From assembly GCA_018350325.1 (NCBI GenBank), contig JAEVLN010000002.1, positions 874,162 through 938,161 on the forward strand: a DNA stretch of 64,000 nt, read 5' to 3'. Shown piece after piece: positions 38,308 to 50,101 of this stretch. The number at the start of each line of letters is the position of its first letter. The first letter of the stretch is position 1. Under the pieces are notes generated by a model. That model searched no databases. It worked only from the letters and a program-made list of their open reading frames with translations, and was not told the DNA's origin. The position numbers and the translations under genes were made by a program. Origin of the DNA: Globodera rostochiensis. Taxonomy: Eukaryota > Nematoda > Chromadorea > Rhabditida > Heteroderidae.

Positions 38308-39378
38308 GTCCTAAATCACAGACGATCAGAAATTTCCGAGGGTCACGCAAAAATATCAGTTTTATACGACGTAATACTGACGCACTCTCAACTGACTGTT
38401 GTGCTTGACAAATCCCATAAAATAAGCCGATGCCCTAAAGTCCAAAGCCCCTCGGGGGACGGACAAAAAGAAAAGTTTTCTTTTTTAGGTCTTCCACATT
38501 TACGCAAATGTGCCAATTTTGGAGGAGGGTTTTCAAAATGCCAAATCTATCAAAAACTAATTTTAAAAAGCTTAAAGTTTTCAATGAGATAAGATTTGCA
38601 ACCAAAAACTTCAAATTGTACGAATCAAAGACACTTTTTTCGGGCATTCTCATTTTTCACCAAAGTATTTTTCACAAATTAAAAATATGGCGAAATTATG
38701 GCAAGTGCGGAAATATGGCAAATTTCCAAAATTATGGCATTTGCCATAAAAATAGGGCATTTTGGCACCCCTACTTACAGCATTTAGGCCGGATTAATTT
38801 AATCACAGATCCAGTCCGGCTAGTTCCTGTTTGAATCTTAGGAAAGTGCCGTGCCACATCCTAAAATCGAAGCATCCTTGTCTAAGCCTGGTCCATGTCC
38901 CTGACAGTTTGATGCTATCACGCGATGTTCAGCGGTGCCTGGAAGGGCACAGCGTCCCCCTCAGGGACAAAGTGTCGTGAGAAGGGATGAACCCAGCGAA
39001 GCGTCGGCACACATTCAATTGTTCGTTGTGTTGAAAGTTCATTAATACACACAAAAGCCACTCACTACGCCAACATCCCCCCGTCGCCGGAGGGGAAATT
39101 GTCAATAAAATGAATGGGTAAAAGGGCGCATATGCGCCAGGAAAAGCGCCCCAAAATTCAATCATTTTTTTGGCATAAAAATGTACAAATTGTAGGCATA
39201 ATAATCCAAAAATTTACTCCGCGCATTCAAAGCATCATTATTGAAGTATAAAGTAGCGTTGGCATTTTCCGGATCTATTTTCTGAGATTTGTACTCCCTA
39301 ATTGAATCCATAGAAACAATTTAAAAAAGATGCAATGCCAAAAGTCGAAAATATTTAAATTATAAAAAGAAGAATCCA

Positions 39379-39609
39379 TAGAGTAGGACGGGATCGGGAT
39401 TTTGGGAAAAACCGGGATCGGGATTGAGAAAATTAAAAAACCGGGATTTTTTATAAGAGGAAAAATTAATCAAATCCCGGTCAAAAAAACCGGGACTAAT
39501 GGTCAAAAACAAAGATTTGAAATTTTGAAAAAAATCGGGATTTTATAAGGGGGAAATTCAGTCCCTAAATTGGAGACTTCAGAACCAGTCCCGATCCCGT
39601 CCTACTCTA
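39379..39609. mobile_element. MITE with perfect 21-bp inverted termini
   Basis: Starts TAGAGTAGGACGGGATCGGG and ends with its exact inverted complement (21 bp perfect). The interior repeats CCGGGATT and AATCCCGG. Flanking 8-mers (AGAATCCA, CTTTTCCA) agree at only half the positions, so a target duplication is not established. It lies about 115 bp downstream of the TMEM237 stop. Confidence 0.75.
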
Positions 39610-39723
39610 CTTTTCCACAACAATTCAAAAAAGTTCTGATGAATAAGTTCGGCGGTGTTCGGGTGGCATTCACCCGGAAGATACATATTCAAATCATTTT
39701 GGCATCCGTCAAATGTTGGCATT

Positions 39724-42271
39724 TTATCCCCCGTGAAAAGGTGGCAACATTTTGGCGAGTGCCGCGCGCGTGGCATTTGCCTGCGGCCGAATGGCCATCG
39801 TCAGCCATGCCAACAGTGTGCAGAAGGCGCGGACGGCGCTCAACAGTTGCCAAACAGTGAACAACACTTTGCCATCCCTTGAGGGGATTTAAATGTTTTT
39901 TTTAAATAACAAAGATTTTTCAAAAAGATCAATGCAAAAAAATATACATTTTCGGCATATTCTTTTGGCATTTTCATAAATTTATTTTTCGGCAATCCGA
40001 TAAAATTTTGGACAGCACCATTGTTGACTTCTTTTGTCGTCGTCGATCGCATTTTGGGTCAACAATTCGTCAATTTGTGTCGATGAAATGGAGGCAAGAA
40101 ATGCCAAAAAGCAGGCGGTGATGCCGACGGATGGGAGAGAGCAGACGGAACGCCAGAGGGGGCCAAGCTCAAATCTGAATGCATTTTTGAAGACGTCTAA
40201 TTCGTTTAAATAAAGCTGATCAGAAGATGGATTAAAATCAGAAAAATGAGAGATTTTGGCTAAAAAGTCTAAAAATAAATTAAAAAAATGGACTAAAAAT
40301 AAAGCAAATCGATGACTTTTTGTACCTGTCCAACGCCTCGACCACTCCAATCGCAAGACAAAGGTGCAAAAAGGCCTGGACCGGCCCAGCCATCCAAGCA
40401 CTTTTTTTTAGGTAATCCTTAATTATTTTTTGGGGGAAATTTACAAATTTTAATGCAAAAAGACAATAAAAATTGCGCTAACATTCACAATAATATAAAA
40501 AACAAACCAAATCAGCAATGAAAAAGGCGAACAGTGCATGGCCAAACGTCAGTCCGGCAACAAAACCTTCAATGAATGAAATTCTTAATTTTTCATTTAA
40601 AAAATGTTTCAATTTATTTAAAATAATAATTGCTTTTTAAATATTTATTTATTTAAAATAATCATATAGCGTTTTAAGCCGTTTATAAAAAACAAAAATT
40701 ATCCGGACGGATACCGGGTCGGAATCAGTATCCGGGACCGGTATCGGGTGTCGAATCTCGGTTATCCGGTATCCGGGGGAGGATTTTTCCTGGCTTTTCC
40801 AACACTTAGCATTTATCAATTAGCATGTTTATTATTGATTAATTGTTTTCGTTAGCATTTATCGATTTGCTTTGTGTTAATTATCTATTGTTTTAGCGAT
40901 TAATCCAATTGGTTTGCTAATTGATTGAATTATCGATTTGTCCGCGTCACCTTGCACAATTAGTGCCAGCCGATGGAATGCGCTTTGGACGATCAATGCC
41001 CGCGCAACGGCGGCATATTCGGGTGCCAACATTTGGCCGTCGCCGGAGGGCACTCCTCCCGTTCTTTGAACTTCGTTCTGATGTTCCGCCTGCAGTTGCG
41101 CTGCCGTTGTCCGTCGAAAGCTTCCTGTAAGAGACGACGCCGCGTAAAAGTGCCCGACGGGAAGCAACAGTTATTGCCCCAGGCAATTTTTAATGTTTGT
41201 TGCCTTAAGCTATTTTTGCATGATCAACGGCATTGGTGATCAAATACGGACTTTGGGGTTAGGAGGCATTAAGACAAACAAAATATGATCAGAAATACTA
41301 TTGGTTTTCCATTCTCTGATCAGTCAGCCCTCCCTCCCCAACCGAACGATCGTCACCAATTTTGATCTGTGCTTATTGCTCGAGGCAACATTTTGCATTA
41401 CGGTCGGCTGTTTGCAGATAAATCCACGGCAACGTCGAGCTGGGCCCCAGCTTGAATGCGGTGGGAGGACGCGCAGCAGCGGCAGCGCTTTTGGCGGATG
41501 GCACTTAGGTAATTAAAAACGATTAGCCATTCTCTGAGAAAAACATTTTTTTTTACAAATTTTTGTGCCAGAAGAAGCCGCCATCGGATGCACCACCGAA
41601 TTTCGCCGTTTCCCCCATCTGTAAAAAAAATGTAGAGAATTAGTTTTGCAAATGCCGACATAAATTTTATAGAAAAGCCGGGGTTTTGGGGAAAATTAGT
41701 GGGCCATTTGACTGAGTCGGCGTTTTGTCCCTTTTTGTTTGGGTCGGCGTTTTATCCATTGGCCTTTTGTCGAGACCGTTACACGTCCCGTTTGGTCCTT
41801 GACCACCTTTGTCGCGCCTCAGGCGCTGTCGTCGTAACACGTGACGCTTTGTCATTGTTGTTGTCACGCCCTCCGGTGTCAGTGCCATCGTTGGATGATG
41901 CAAATGTTTCCGTGACCAAAAAATTTTGTGAGTTTAATCACTGATTAGAAGCTCTGATTGGTGATCAGGCACTCTGACTATCCGATTTGTTATTTTGTCC
42001 ACATAAAAATTCTAACATTACAAAAACTGATGTGAGGGAAAAAAATATTTGTCTAAATGGCGAAAAATTTCCTTTTAGCTTGGAATAAAAAATGCACAGT
42101 TTGGAGTCGCGGTTCGTCAACGTCATCACCGTTCTGTAGTTCTGCTACAGCTTCGTCCTGCTGCGTGTCCGTCGCATTGTCCGTGGACAAATGACCGGCG
42201 CCACCATCAACCGCAGTTGACGGCGGCGGCGGTGCCGTTTCAATTTTAGCCGCCGTTGGCGCTGCTAACAT
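39724..42271 (-). CDS. TMEM237: TMEM237/JBTS-14-like ciliary transition-zone membrane protein (9 exons)
   Basis: TMEM237 (Joubert syndrome 14; C. elegans jbts-14) is a tetraspan protein of the ciliary transition zone. Exons: 42,130-42,271; 41,807-41,870; 41,557-41,618; 41,402-41,503; 40,951-41,124; 40,508-40,566; 40,326-40,417; 40,019-40,174; 39,724-39,877. In phase: 1,005 nt, about 334 residues. A hydrophilic N-terminus (MLAAPTAAKIETAPPPP, then WGKRRNSVVHPM) precedes four membrane segments: HRLALIVQGFVAGLTFGHAL; AGPVQAFLHLCLAIGVVEAL followed by DRFEL; SVGITACFLAFLASIS; and VRAFCTLLAWLTMAIRP. The segment 2 end (A-x-DR) and the final W-L-x-x-x-x-RP match my recollection of TMEM237. In nematodes such a gene would be expected in ciliated sensory neurons. 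The acceptor of exon 2 (CCGGAG) is weak, so that N-terminal junction is uncertain; the membrane half is firm. Confidence 0.82.
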
Positions 42272-42724
42272 CCAAAAAGCTTTTGTTATTTCATTGGCAA
42301 ACACTCATAAAAAATACGTAGGCAGCAGGGAAAGTTATGTAGAAAAAATGGAATTATAAAATGCACCCCTAAATGATGTGACTTTTTGACGGACTCCCAC
42401 ATATTTTGAAATTGTTTGATTTTAATCATTGAATTGAACGATTATGATTTTAAAATTCACAAAAGCGTTTTTCCCTGGCTAAAATATGCGGCAGCGAAAG
42501 ATTGAATTCTCACAAAAATATACAAAAACCCATCCCAAAGGAATTGTTTTGAAAACTCAAAAAAGCCAAAAATTCAAAGTTTTAGAGAAAAAATATCCAT
42601 GGTAACGCCGCGTTTTGTGTTGCCATGGCATTATTTTATGCTGATTGGAGCATCGATCATCAGAAGCGGTTGTAGAGCAATTGGAGGGGGGAAGGGGGGG
42701 GGCGGTGCCCCGTGGCTTTTCACC

Positions 42725-42835
42725 GGTCGACAGCACCGCCACCTCTTGCCCTCGGGCAATTTGGTTGTGCCGCTGGCAACGGCGATGCCGGCCTTTTCTT
42801 GTGGCCAAAATGGCACGGAAGGGCCGCAAATTTTT
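42725..42835. repeat. Partial duplicate of the GPCR last-TM exon
   Basis: GTCGACAGCACCGCCACCTC, TTGCCCTCGGGCAATTTGGT and TCTTGTGGCCAAAATGGCAC closely match plus-strand 27,209-27,340, inside exon 10 of the receptor (encoding CHFGHKK ... QPNCPRARGGGAVD). The copy ends at GAAGGGCCGC and has internal deletions. No receptor transmembrane sequence accompanies it, so it is a gene fragment. Confidence 0.75.
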
Positions 42836-43588
42836 GCAGATTTGCAATCAGCTCGATGAGGGATGCATTTCGGAGTGAAGCAAAAATAAGATAGTTTTCC
42901 CAAAATTTAGAAAGTACCAACCAACAGGGCTAGGCCTATGGACCGCGAAATTTCATCGGACCGCGGCTCAACCTTGAAGTGTTTTGACATTTTTCTGGTT
43001 TTAATGTGCCACTAATAAATTAAATTTAATAATAACTATTTTTATCCAGTCTGAACAACTTCTCATCACATCCGTAAAAAATAAAATACAATGTTTTCTC
43101 AAACTATTCACAAACGAATAGGAGATAAATGTCCATTTTATATTCTGATTGGTGAAATGAGCTGACAAATGGGCCTCTCTAACACAAAAAATCAATTTAA
43201 TGCGAGTCAAGACGCATTCAAATTCATTTTGCAGCTCATCAGTGCAGATAAAGATAGGGGAGGGGGGGGGGCGTGAAGATCGATCACATGATGAAAGTGT
43301 AAAATTTATGAGAATACGGCGAAAAATTGGGCACAATATCAATCAATAAAAATCAAGTAAAGTCTGATGCTTTTTTGGGTCGAGAGGTCGGGGCATCAAA
43401 AGCGATCATCAGCAGCAGCGGTTGTAGAGCAATTGTGTGTGGGGAGGGGGGCAAACGGAGTTTGGCCCATGTGGCGCGCGACCCAAACAACAATTGTGCA
43501 GCAATTGTCGCACAAAATAATTCATAATTTTGTAAGTGACCATGGCACCCTCCCCCTCTCTTCACAGGAGAAACGGCACGGCACACCA

Positions 43589-43629
<41 letters not shown>

Positions 43630-43630
43630 C
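43589..43630. repeat. (AATC)n microsatellite
   Basis: About ten uninterrupted AATC tetranucleotides about 200 bp downstream of the TRABID stop. Confidence 0.95.
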
Positions 43631-43828
43631 CACCACTGACTGATCACTCTTCCCCATCGCTGTGCTGGCGCTGCTCATCACCATCGGCGTCCTGTTGTTG
43701 TTGCTGTAGTCGTCCAGTTGCGGAGGAATAGGCAAACTGAAATTTGTAAGTAAATTGCACTGCCAAAATAAGAATATGGGTTCAAAAGTGATCACTTTAT
43801 GGGCCCAAATCTCAGATATCGCCCGCGG

Positions 43829-46800
43829 CTATTTTTTTTTGGCTAAACCACGCCCCCTATGCACAAAATTGGAACGCACAGAGCGCTGCCTGCTGAACGG
43901 TGCAGCCGTGGCGGCCGCCTGCTGTTGTGTTACGGCGGGGGCAAGCAGTGCAGACACGGCGGTGTTATGCGCGTGCGCCCGCCAATTCTTCTGATGCTGT
44001 TGCTGCTGTGCATGTGCGTCAATGCGTGTAGCCAGCTGCGGCATCACTGCCGCCCGCGTGCTGCACGGCGTTGGCACCGCTTCAATGTCGTCCGCTGCCT
44101 GCAGCAACGCGTGCAACCAGCCCCTGTAGAGAGCAAGTGCCTCAGGCAAAAAGGGATGCGCCTGCGGGCAAAAAAAATAATTATTTTAAAAGTAAATAAG
44201 TGATAGTTCAAAAAATTTCTAAACGATTCTTATTGCATTTTTAAACACACCTCGCGTCGGATGGACAAATGTGCGACACTGCACTCGCCAAACAGCACGA
44301 ACTGGGACAAGAAGGCCGAATTGTCCGCCTCGGCACGTGTCAAGAAACGGAACAGCGGTTCCGGCACGCCGGGCCTACGCGGCGCGCGCCGCACAATGCG
44401 CAGGTAGCGCTGCACTTCGAAATCGCGTTGGTAAATGTCTGCAATCGAAATGGCAAATTATAAGCTTGTAACATTATTGAGACCGTATCTTGGTGGCCAA
44501 AATTGGATATAATGACTGATTAATATTATACAATTCCAAAGTCTTGGTTAAGCCCAGACAGCAAAACATGGCTCAAAGTAAGCTGGGTTTTGGACCCGTT
44601 CACTTCCTAAAATCTGGGTCATCCCCTGGGGGGGGGCATCAAAGCCGAGCCGACGCACCGTCTGACACGACGACGGCATGGAAGTGGCCATTGCGATGGC
44701 AGATGAACAGCGGTGAGCGCGTGACCGGCGGCGATGCCCAAAGCACCGGCAAATAAATGCCTTCGTAGTGATTTTGGGGGGCGTTGTGTTGTCGCTTTGC
44801 CAGCGCCAAATTGGCGTCAGTCTCATCGCCCCCGGGCATTGACTGACTGTTGACAGCCGCCAGCAGTTGGTCAACATCGATTGGGGCGTCCATTGAATGG
44901 ACAACAATTGGACGGCACACGACGTGCGCAAGTGCCCAAATGTGAATCTGACGAGAAAAAAAAATCATTTTTGAGCGCTCTGAACTAAAGTGATCAGTAC
45001 TACGGCGTTTCGCCAAGAATTCTTTGTCAACTCTTAAACTCCCTACATGCCCTGCACCATTTTTTAGATTAATTTGATTATTTTCAACAAACCGGCTCGG
45101 GACACTCGTCGTCCGCGTCGACAGCGTTCAGCACATCCGCCCAGTCGTTCTCCATGTCGCCCTGCCCGAACGCGCTCAGTCCGCAGTCGCGCGCCATTTT
45201 CAGCTGTGCGTCCAACCAACGGATTTTGAATCTGTTTTTAAATTTTAAAAAAATTACAAAAATAAAGAAAATTTAAATTGAAAAAATTCCCACAGATGGG
45301 ACGACCGACGCAAAGTGTACTTCAAGGCGCTTCTGAGGATGTTAAAACGATCACAAACTCCGAACATACACTGAAAGAACGGTTTGGTTCAATTTAATTG
45401 ATGAATTCAAAATGAAAACAATTGAAAAGGTTAAAATTCCTCAAGCAAATTTAAATTTAAACTGTTTTGCTATTCGTTGTAAAGCGGCACCACCAAACGG
45501 GGTGTGATGGTGTGATCCGATGACATAGTTTTTGATGGGTAAAAAATGCCTCCCGGATTTTATACAAAAATCGAACAAAAAACCTCAGGGAATTTTTTTT
45601 TATTGGTGTTGGGACCTGGAAAATCGCATCGTACAACGTGTTGGGCCCGCCACGGTTGCGCATCAAAAAATTGGGCGGTCGTCCGACGATGACACCGCCC
45701 CGGTTGGCCATCGAGTCGAAGCAGTCCAAGTAGCAGAACTGAGGCGGAATTGAAGGCGCCGGTCGGAGAATGGCCGTCTGAACGGTCAGCGCGAGATCGT
45801 CGGCACAACTGCCAGCCGATTGCGGCGGCACTTAAAATGATTTTTTATTTTTTGTTTGTCGACCAACAACAAACAACGCACATTTAAGTATGGAAAAGTT
45901 GTGCGGATGCGCAACAAATTGGCATTTAAAAGTGGCGGCACCGTCGCGGAACGCCATGCACTGGGTGACCCGGGTGTAGAGCCGTGTCCGTGCCATGCAG
46001 TTCAACGCGCACGGCAACGCGCTGATGTCGTTGCTGCTGCTGTTGTCGGCAGCAGCGCCTCCGTCATCACCGCCGCCGCTGCTTGACAACGATGCTGATG
46101 ATGAAAAGCAACGGCACAGCTTCAGCAACTCGGGTGAGTCGCATTTTTTGGCCAAGAACAGCAGCGAGTCGGCACGTTCAAAGGTGCAGCAATCGATGGG
46201 GGCAGCGCCACGTTGGTTCAGCAGACGAGCCTTTTTTGCGCAAAAACGGGAAATGATTGCGGGCCAAATTGATTGGGACCATTCATTCTTAATGATCTGG
46301 ATGATTAATCACACTCAAAAACACCAAATATGTACAAATGCAATTTGTTGACAATCTTCTGATTTCCGACATGCCAACATACCTCAAAAGCGGTGAGTGC
46401 ACGCTGCAGGTTGCCGTCGTTGATCAGAAAGTCCACCACTCTGTTCACCATTTGCAGTTCGCCTTGGCCAATGGCGCGCATTGCGCGGAAGAACAGCTTC
46501 TCCACCGGCTCGTTGCCAAGATAACGACGCACATAAATGTCCAACGCACTCTGCAAAATTAAGCTTTTTTTAAAATCTTATACAATAATAATAATAAAAA
46601 TGGAGGAGGGGGTAGGTCCAATTCAACATATCTACCAAATTTAATGACAACATAAAGTGAGCCAAACCACACCCAATTTTGGCACATTTCGAAAGATGTT
46701 CTGTGTGAAAACGCGATTCATTACACGCATAAACAAAGAGCAATTTACCCAATCGAGAACCGATATTTGTGCGGTTTTTCTTCCGGTCCCGGTTATCGGA

Positions 46801-49426
46801 TTGTTCGGGTTCGAATCCGATTTCAGGTCGGAATGTCTGTACTCTCTACAAAAAACGGCTTTTCCAATTGCTTTTTGCATGACAAAGGCCACAAAAATCT
46901 TGAACCAACCCCCAACTAAATTATTCTTATTCGCACCGTATAATCCAGTCCTTTGTTGTGCTGCTGTTGCTCATTTTGGTGGTAATGGTGATCACCGATG
47001 CTCAAGCTGTTCAGCCTCTCCAAATGCTTCTGCTGTTCACTGTTGTTGGTGCTGTTGTCTGCCGTGCCAGAATCTATTTGAAAAATTAAATATATAATTT
47101 TATTTCAAACAAAAAAGTGCAATTTTAATGCAACAGCCCCCCCCCCCCCCCAAATATTTTATTTTTACAAATTCTATTTTTATGCGCCCATTTGCCTTTC
47201 GGCGACGGAGTGCGACTTAGCCGCTGGCGCTGCTGCAACTTTTTGTCCGCCGCCATCGCCTCATTTTCATCCCCGCCGGCTGGCATGGAACGCGAGCGGC
47301 CGCAAATTGTACATTTTGGCGCGGTCGGCCAATTGTCAAAAGTGCTGAAATTGTTGACAAAAACAATTTTATTTTTTTTAGTATTTAAACATCGATAAAG
47401 TACAAAGTTTCAATACTTTCGACCCAAAAACAATAAAAATTCGGGGGGAAACTTTGTACCAGCCTCTCTACACCAAATGCATATAACTTATTTAATTTTA
47501 AAGGATTTTGTCTCGTTTTTTTGAATTTTTATTAGCAAATTGCTCATAAACAACATAATCCGCACCAAAATGTTATGATTTCTCAAAAAAAAAAATGCGG
47601 AATTATTTAATTCAATAAATGAAAATAAATACCACGCAGCGCATGACCATTTGTTGAGCAATTCCTTTGACAAAACAAATTGTGCGCCACCGCCAAATTT
47701 TTCTTCGTTGCGATTTGTTTGGTTTTCTTAAATTTGTTTAAATTTTATTAAACGCGCATTTTTGGCAAATCGAAATGCACACAATAACAGACAGTGAAAT
47801 GAACCGTTTCTGCGCCCCAAAGGCGTAACGACAGAACGACGGCTCACGGCAAGTTCAGGGGGGAGGGAAGGACCTCGCCCGGTTTGGAATGCCGAAAACT
47901 AAGCCAAGTTCAAGAGTCCCGACCGAGGGGACCCATCAGCATCACCAACAATACAAAATGCCCCATTTTTTCACTAAAAATCAAAGTGCAGGGGATAAAG
48001 ACCACCAATACAAAAACTTTGTGAAGAAACAAAAAATTGACATGCGAAACCACAAATGCTTTGAAATTTCAATTACATAAAAAAAAAACAATTATTTAAA
48101 TCACCAAATTTGTGTTTTTTTTTCGAATTTCGGGGGGATCCGGTGGCCCCCGTCCCTTGGCTAACCGGAGAAAATGTGGGCCATTTGGTTACGAAAAAGT
48201 TTTCCTATTTCAAAAAATAGGAACGGTTTTTCGCGCGCTAAGCAATTTGAAAACAATTTCGTGACTCTCCCAATCGCGACACTGGCGATCCAAGGACAAA
48301 AAAATTTTGTGTTATTTTTTCAAAATTTAACCTCCGGTCCCCGGCGGCGTTTGGTCCACAAAGCGCGACGGCCTTTCCGTGTCACAGATAACGCAGCGTT
48401 TGGTCCGTCGGCAGTTTAAATATGTGCCTAAAATTCAGAAAAATTTTTCAAAATTTCTTTCAAGTCTTCGGATTTCATTTTGAGAGTTTAAAGAAATTAG
48501 AAATGCCCATTTTTTCGTGTTATTTTCACAAAAAAAATGTCTTTCGCCGCGCTCGGCACTTACAGGACGGGCATGACCAGCGCGGAGCAGCGTCCTCAAC
48601 AAGGCGATCGGAGGAAAGCGCCGGGAGTGCCGTTGTTGACATAGTTGTGGACCCAAACGAAAGATTTTTGCCAAAGTCTTCGATAGCACCGATCTCTGAA
48701 AGAGACAAAAAAAACAGTTGGCTCTTCGTCTTAAAAAAATGTTTTTTTTGTCGTGTCCGGCAAAAAAAAATGTTTTTTTTTGTCGTGTCCGGCAAAATCA
48801 AAAAACCGGGACTCTAAAAAATAATCCAAAAAGCACTAAAAAATTTGGGTTCGGGGTTCGAAATCTGTCGAAACGGAAGTAAGATTCTTTTTTCAAAAAA
48901 TAGGGGGGGGGGGAGGGACAGCTCCATTATAAGCGAATTTTTTATTTGGGTTTCAGACAGTTTCGGACAACAGGCGGTGGATGCAACGAACCTTCGATGA
49001 TCATCGGTCGGTTGCGCGGCTGACAACAGATCACGCACTTCAGCCCGGCCTCCCAGTTCCGATCTCAAACAATAAAAAAAATAAAGGCGCAAGCGTACGT
49101 AACCAACCCCCCCCCCCCTCCCGAAATGTTTTTTGAGTAAAATACAGGTCGGCCACCAGGACTTGTAACTGACAAATTTTATTAACAAATATCGTTATAA
49201 TCCTCAAAATTACCCGACGACGCCGTTGGCACCGCCAATACCGGATCAAAAAAAATTCAATGCCTTCCCCTCGAAATTTTTTTCTAGTTATGGCCAGCCC
49301 TGGTCAACTACTAAAGCCATTTGGTTGCCAAAATGATTAAATTTTGAAGAACTGACAGGTGCAGTAGGCACACGTCCACTTCTGCGATGGCTTCGGCTCC
49401 GTATTGTTGGAGGAACATTCGCCCAT
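43829..49426 (-). CDS. ZRANB1: TRABID-type NZF-ankyrin-OTU protein, catalytic Cys replaced (15 exons)
   Basis: TRABID cleaves K29/K33-linked ubiquitin; NZF fingers bind chains and the ankyrin-like module feeds the OTU peptidase. Exons: 49,357-49,426; 48,992-49,063; 48,564-48,695; 48,332-48,427; 47,633-47,702; 47,169-47,344; 46,937-47,073; 46,383-46,550; 45,882-46,230; 45,616-45,830; 45,294-45,370; 45,093-45,231; 44,659-44,947; 44,251-44,438; 43,829-44,161. All in phase: 2,511 nt, about 836 residues. NZF1 WTCAYCTYRNWEAGLKCVIC, NZF2 WSCPSCTYLN then CVIC, NZF3 WSCAACTFDNWPTAPKCTIC. Ankyrin-like region about 252-424. OTU signatures: HIWALAHVVCRPIVVHS, GIYLPVLW, NGHFHAVV (catalytic-His position, about H655). 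The catalytic loop reads NRGGPNTLYDAIFQ where human TRABID has NRTAGDCLLDS, so Thr (about T488, codon 45,637-45,639) stands at the Cys. The start ATG is the first before NZF1. Head-to-head with p32. Confidence 0.9.
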
Positions 49427-50101
49427 TTGGGCCACTCTTTTTGTGGGACAATCACCGGAAGAATAACAAATAATAAAAAAGAAAAAAAAATCTACATATT
49501 AATTTTTATAATTATATTTATTTTGGTGGATAAATGCCAAAATTTCTCATTACATAAAAAATTGTGTACCTAAATTTTGACGTTTTTGGAGAGAGAAAAC
49601 AAATTGACTCAAAAGTGTCTGTGGGGGGGGGGGGGATGCAAAAGTGTCTCGCGTACTCTTTCCTTCTTTATTTTAGTGTTCTCTGCCCTCTTACTGTAAA
49701 TAGAGTACAAATCGATTGTTGCCATTCTTGAGGACATAAATACCTATGTCTGTATAACTCGTGAAGTTGCGAAACTGAGCTCGTTCATTTGTCAGTGTTT
49801 TACAAAAAACCTCCGATTTTTACCAAATTTTACAATCAAATTGCCTTTGTTTAGTAATAATTAAGGTGGGACAAATCCCCGATTTTCGGTTAACCGGGTG
49901 CAGGGCTTTTGAAAGCGGGTTTTCAAAGTTTTAATCAAAAATTCTTTAAAATAGCCACTCAAAATAAACAGGGGTCGTATCAAAAAACCCGGTAAAGCGT
50001 TCATAAACCGGGTCCCCAAATCCCGGTTGTCCTTGTCCTACCCTAGTAAAAATTAGGCAAATAATTTATTCTCTTTAAGCAAAAGTTTATTGAATTCAAA
50101 A
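49427..50101. promoter_or_regulatory. Shared divergent upstream region of TRABID and p32
   Basis: The two start codons face apart across 675 bp, so this interval must hold both 5' regions. It contains a G-run of 12 near 49,622, the MITE at 49,862-50,045, and a CTCTTTAAG site about 22 bp before the p32 ATG that fits a trans-splice acceptor. I see no TATA box or other core element I would call. Confidence 0.6.
49862..50045. mobile_element. MITE in the TRABID/p32 shared promoter
   Basis: 184 bp with termini TAAGGTGGGACAA and, inverted, TAGGGTAGGACAA (11 of 13 match). Flanks GTAATAAT (49,854-49,861) and GTAAAAAT (50,046-50,053) form an 8-bp duplication with one mismatch. The interior contains AACCGGG and CCCGGTT words. 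Its right end is only about 56 bp from the p32 start codon. Confidence 0.7.

Larger units (their letters stand above)
34906..39723. other. Intergenic, GPCR upstream region
   Basis: No gene seen. AT-rich sequence containing simple variants of TGGCAAAATTATGGCAA near 36,240-36,320 and 38,680-38,765, TAAATATTTAACGAGC-type repeats near 35,150-35,280, and the two MITEs at 38,130 and 39,379. Confidence 0.7.
42272..43828. other. Intergenic, TMEM237 upstream and TRABID downstream
   Basis: No gene seen. Contains the receptor-exon fragment, two copies of CGATCATCAG...AGCGGTTGTAGAGCAATTG (42,653-42,685 and 43,403-43,433), several G-runs, and the (AATC)n tract. Confidence 0.7.

Noticed and set aside
41880..41940. 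Extending TMEM237 exon 2 upstream through the ETFASSNDGTDTGG frame
   Set aside because: The residues look plausible, but no AG acceptor can be reached without an in-frame stop; the CCGGAG site was used instead with reservations.
42557..42903. A second complete receptor gene
   Set aside because: Only the poorly conserved post-TM7 part of exon 10 is present; there are no transmembrane segments.
45480..45560. Extra OTU exon reading PRLVVPLYNE before the catalytic helix
   Set aside because: It ends in TAG with no GT donor, and the NRGG-to-AIFQ exon already aligns gap-free with the OTU helix.
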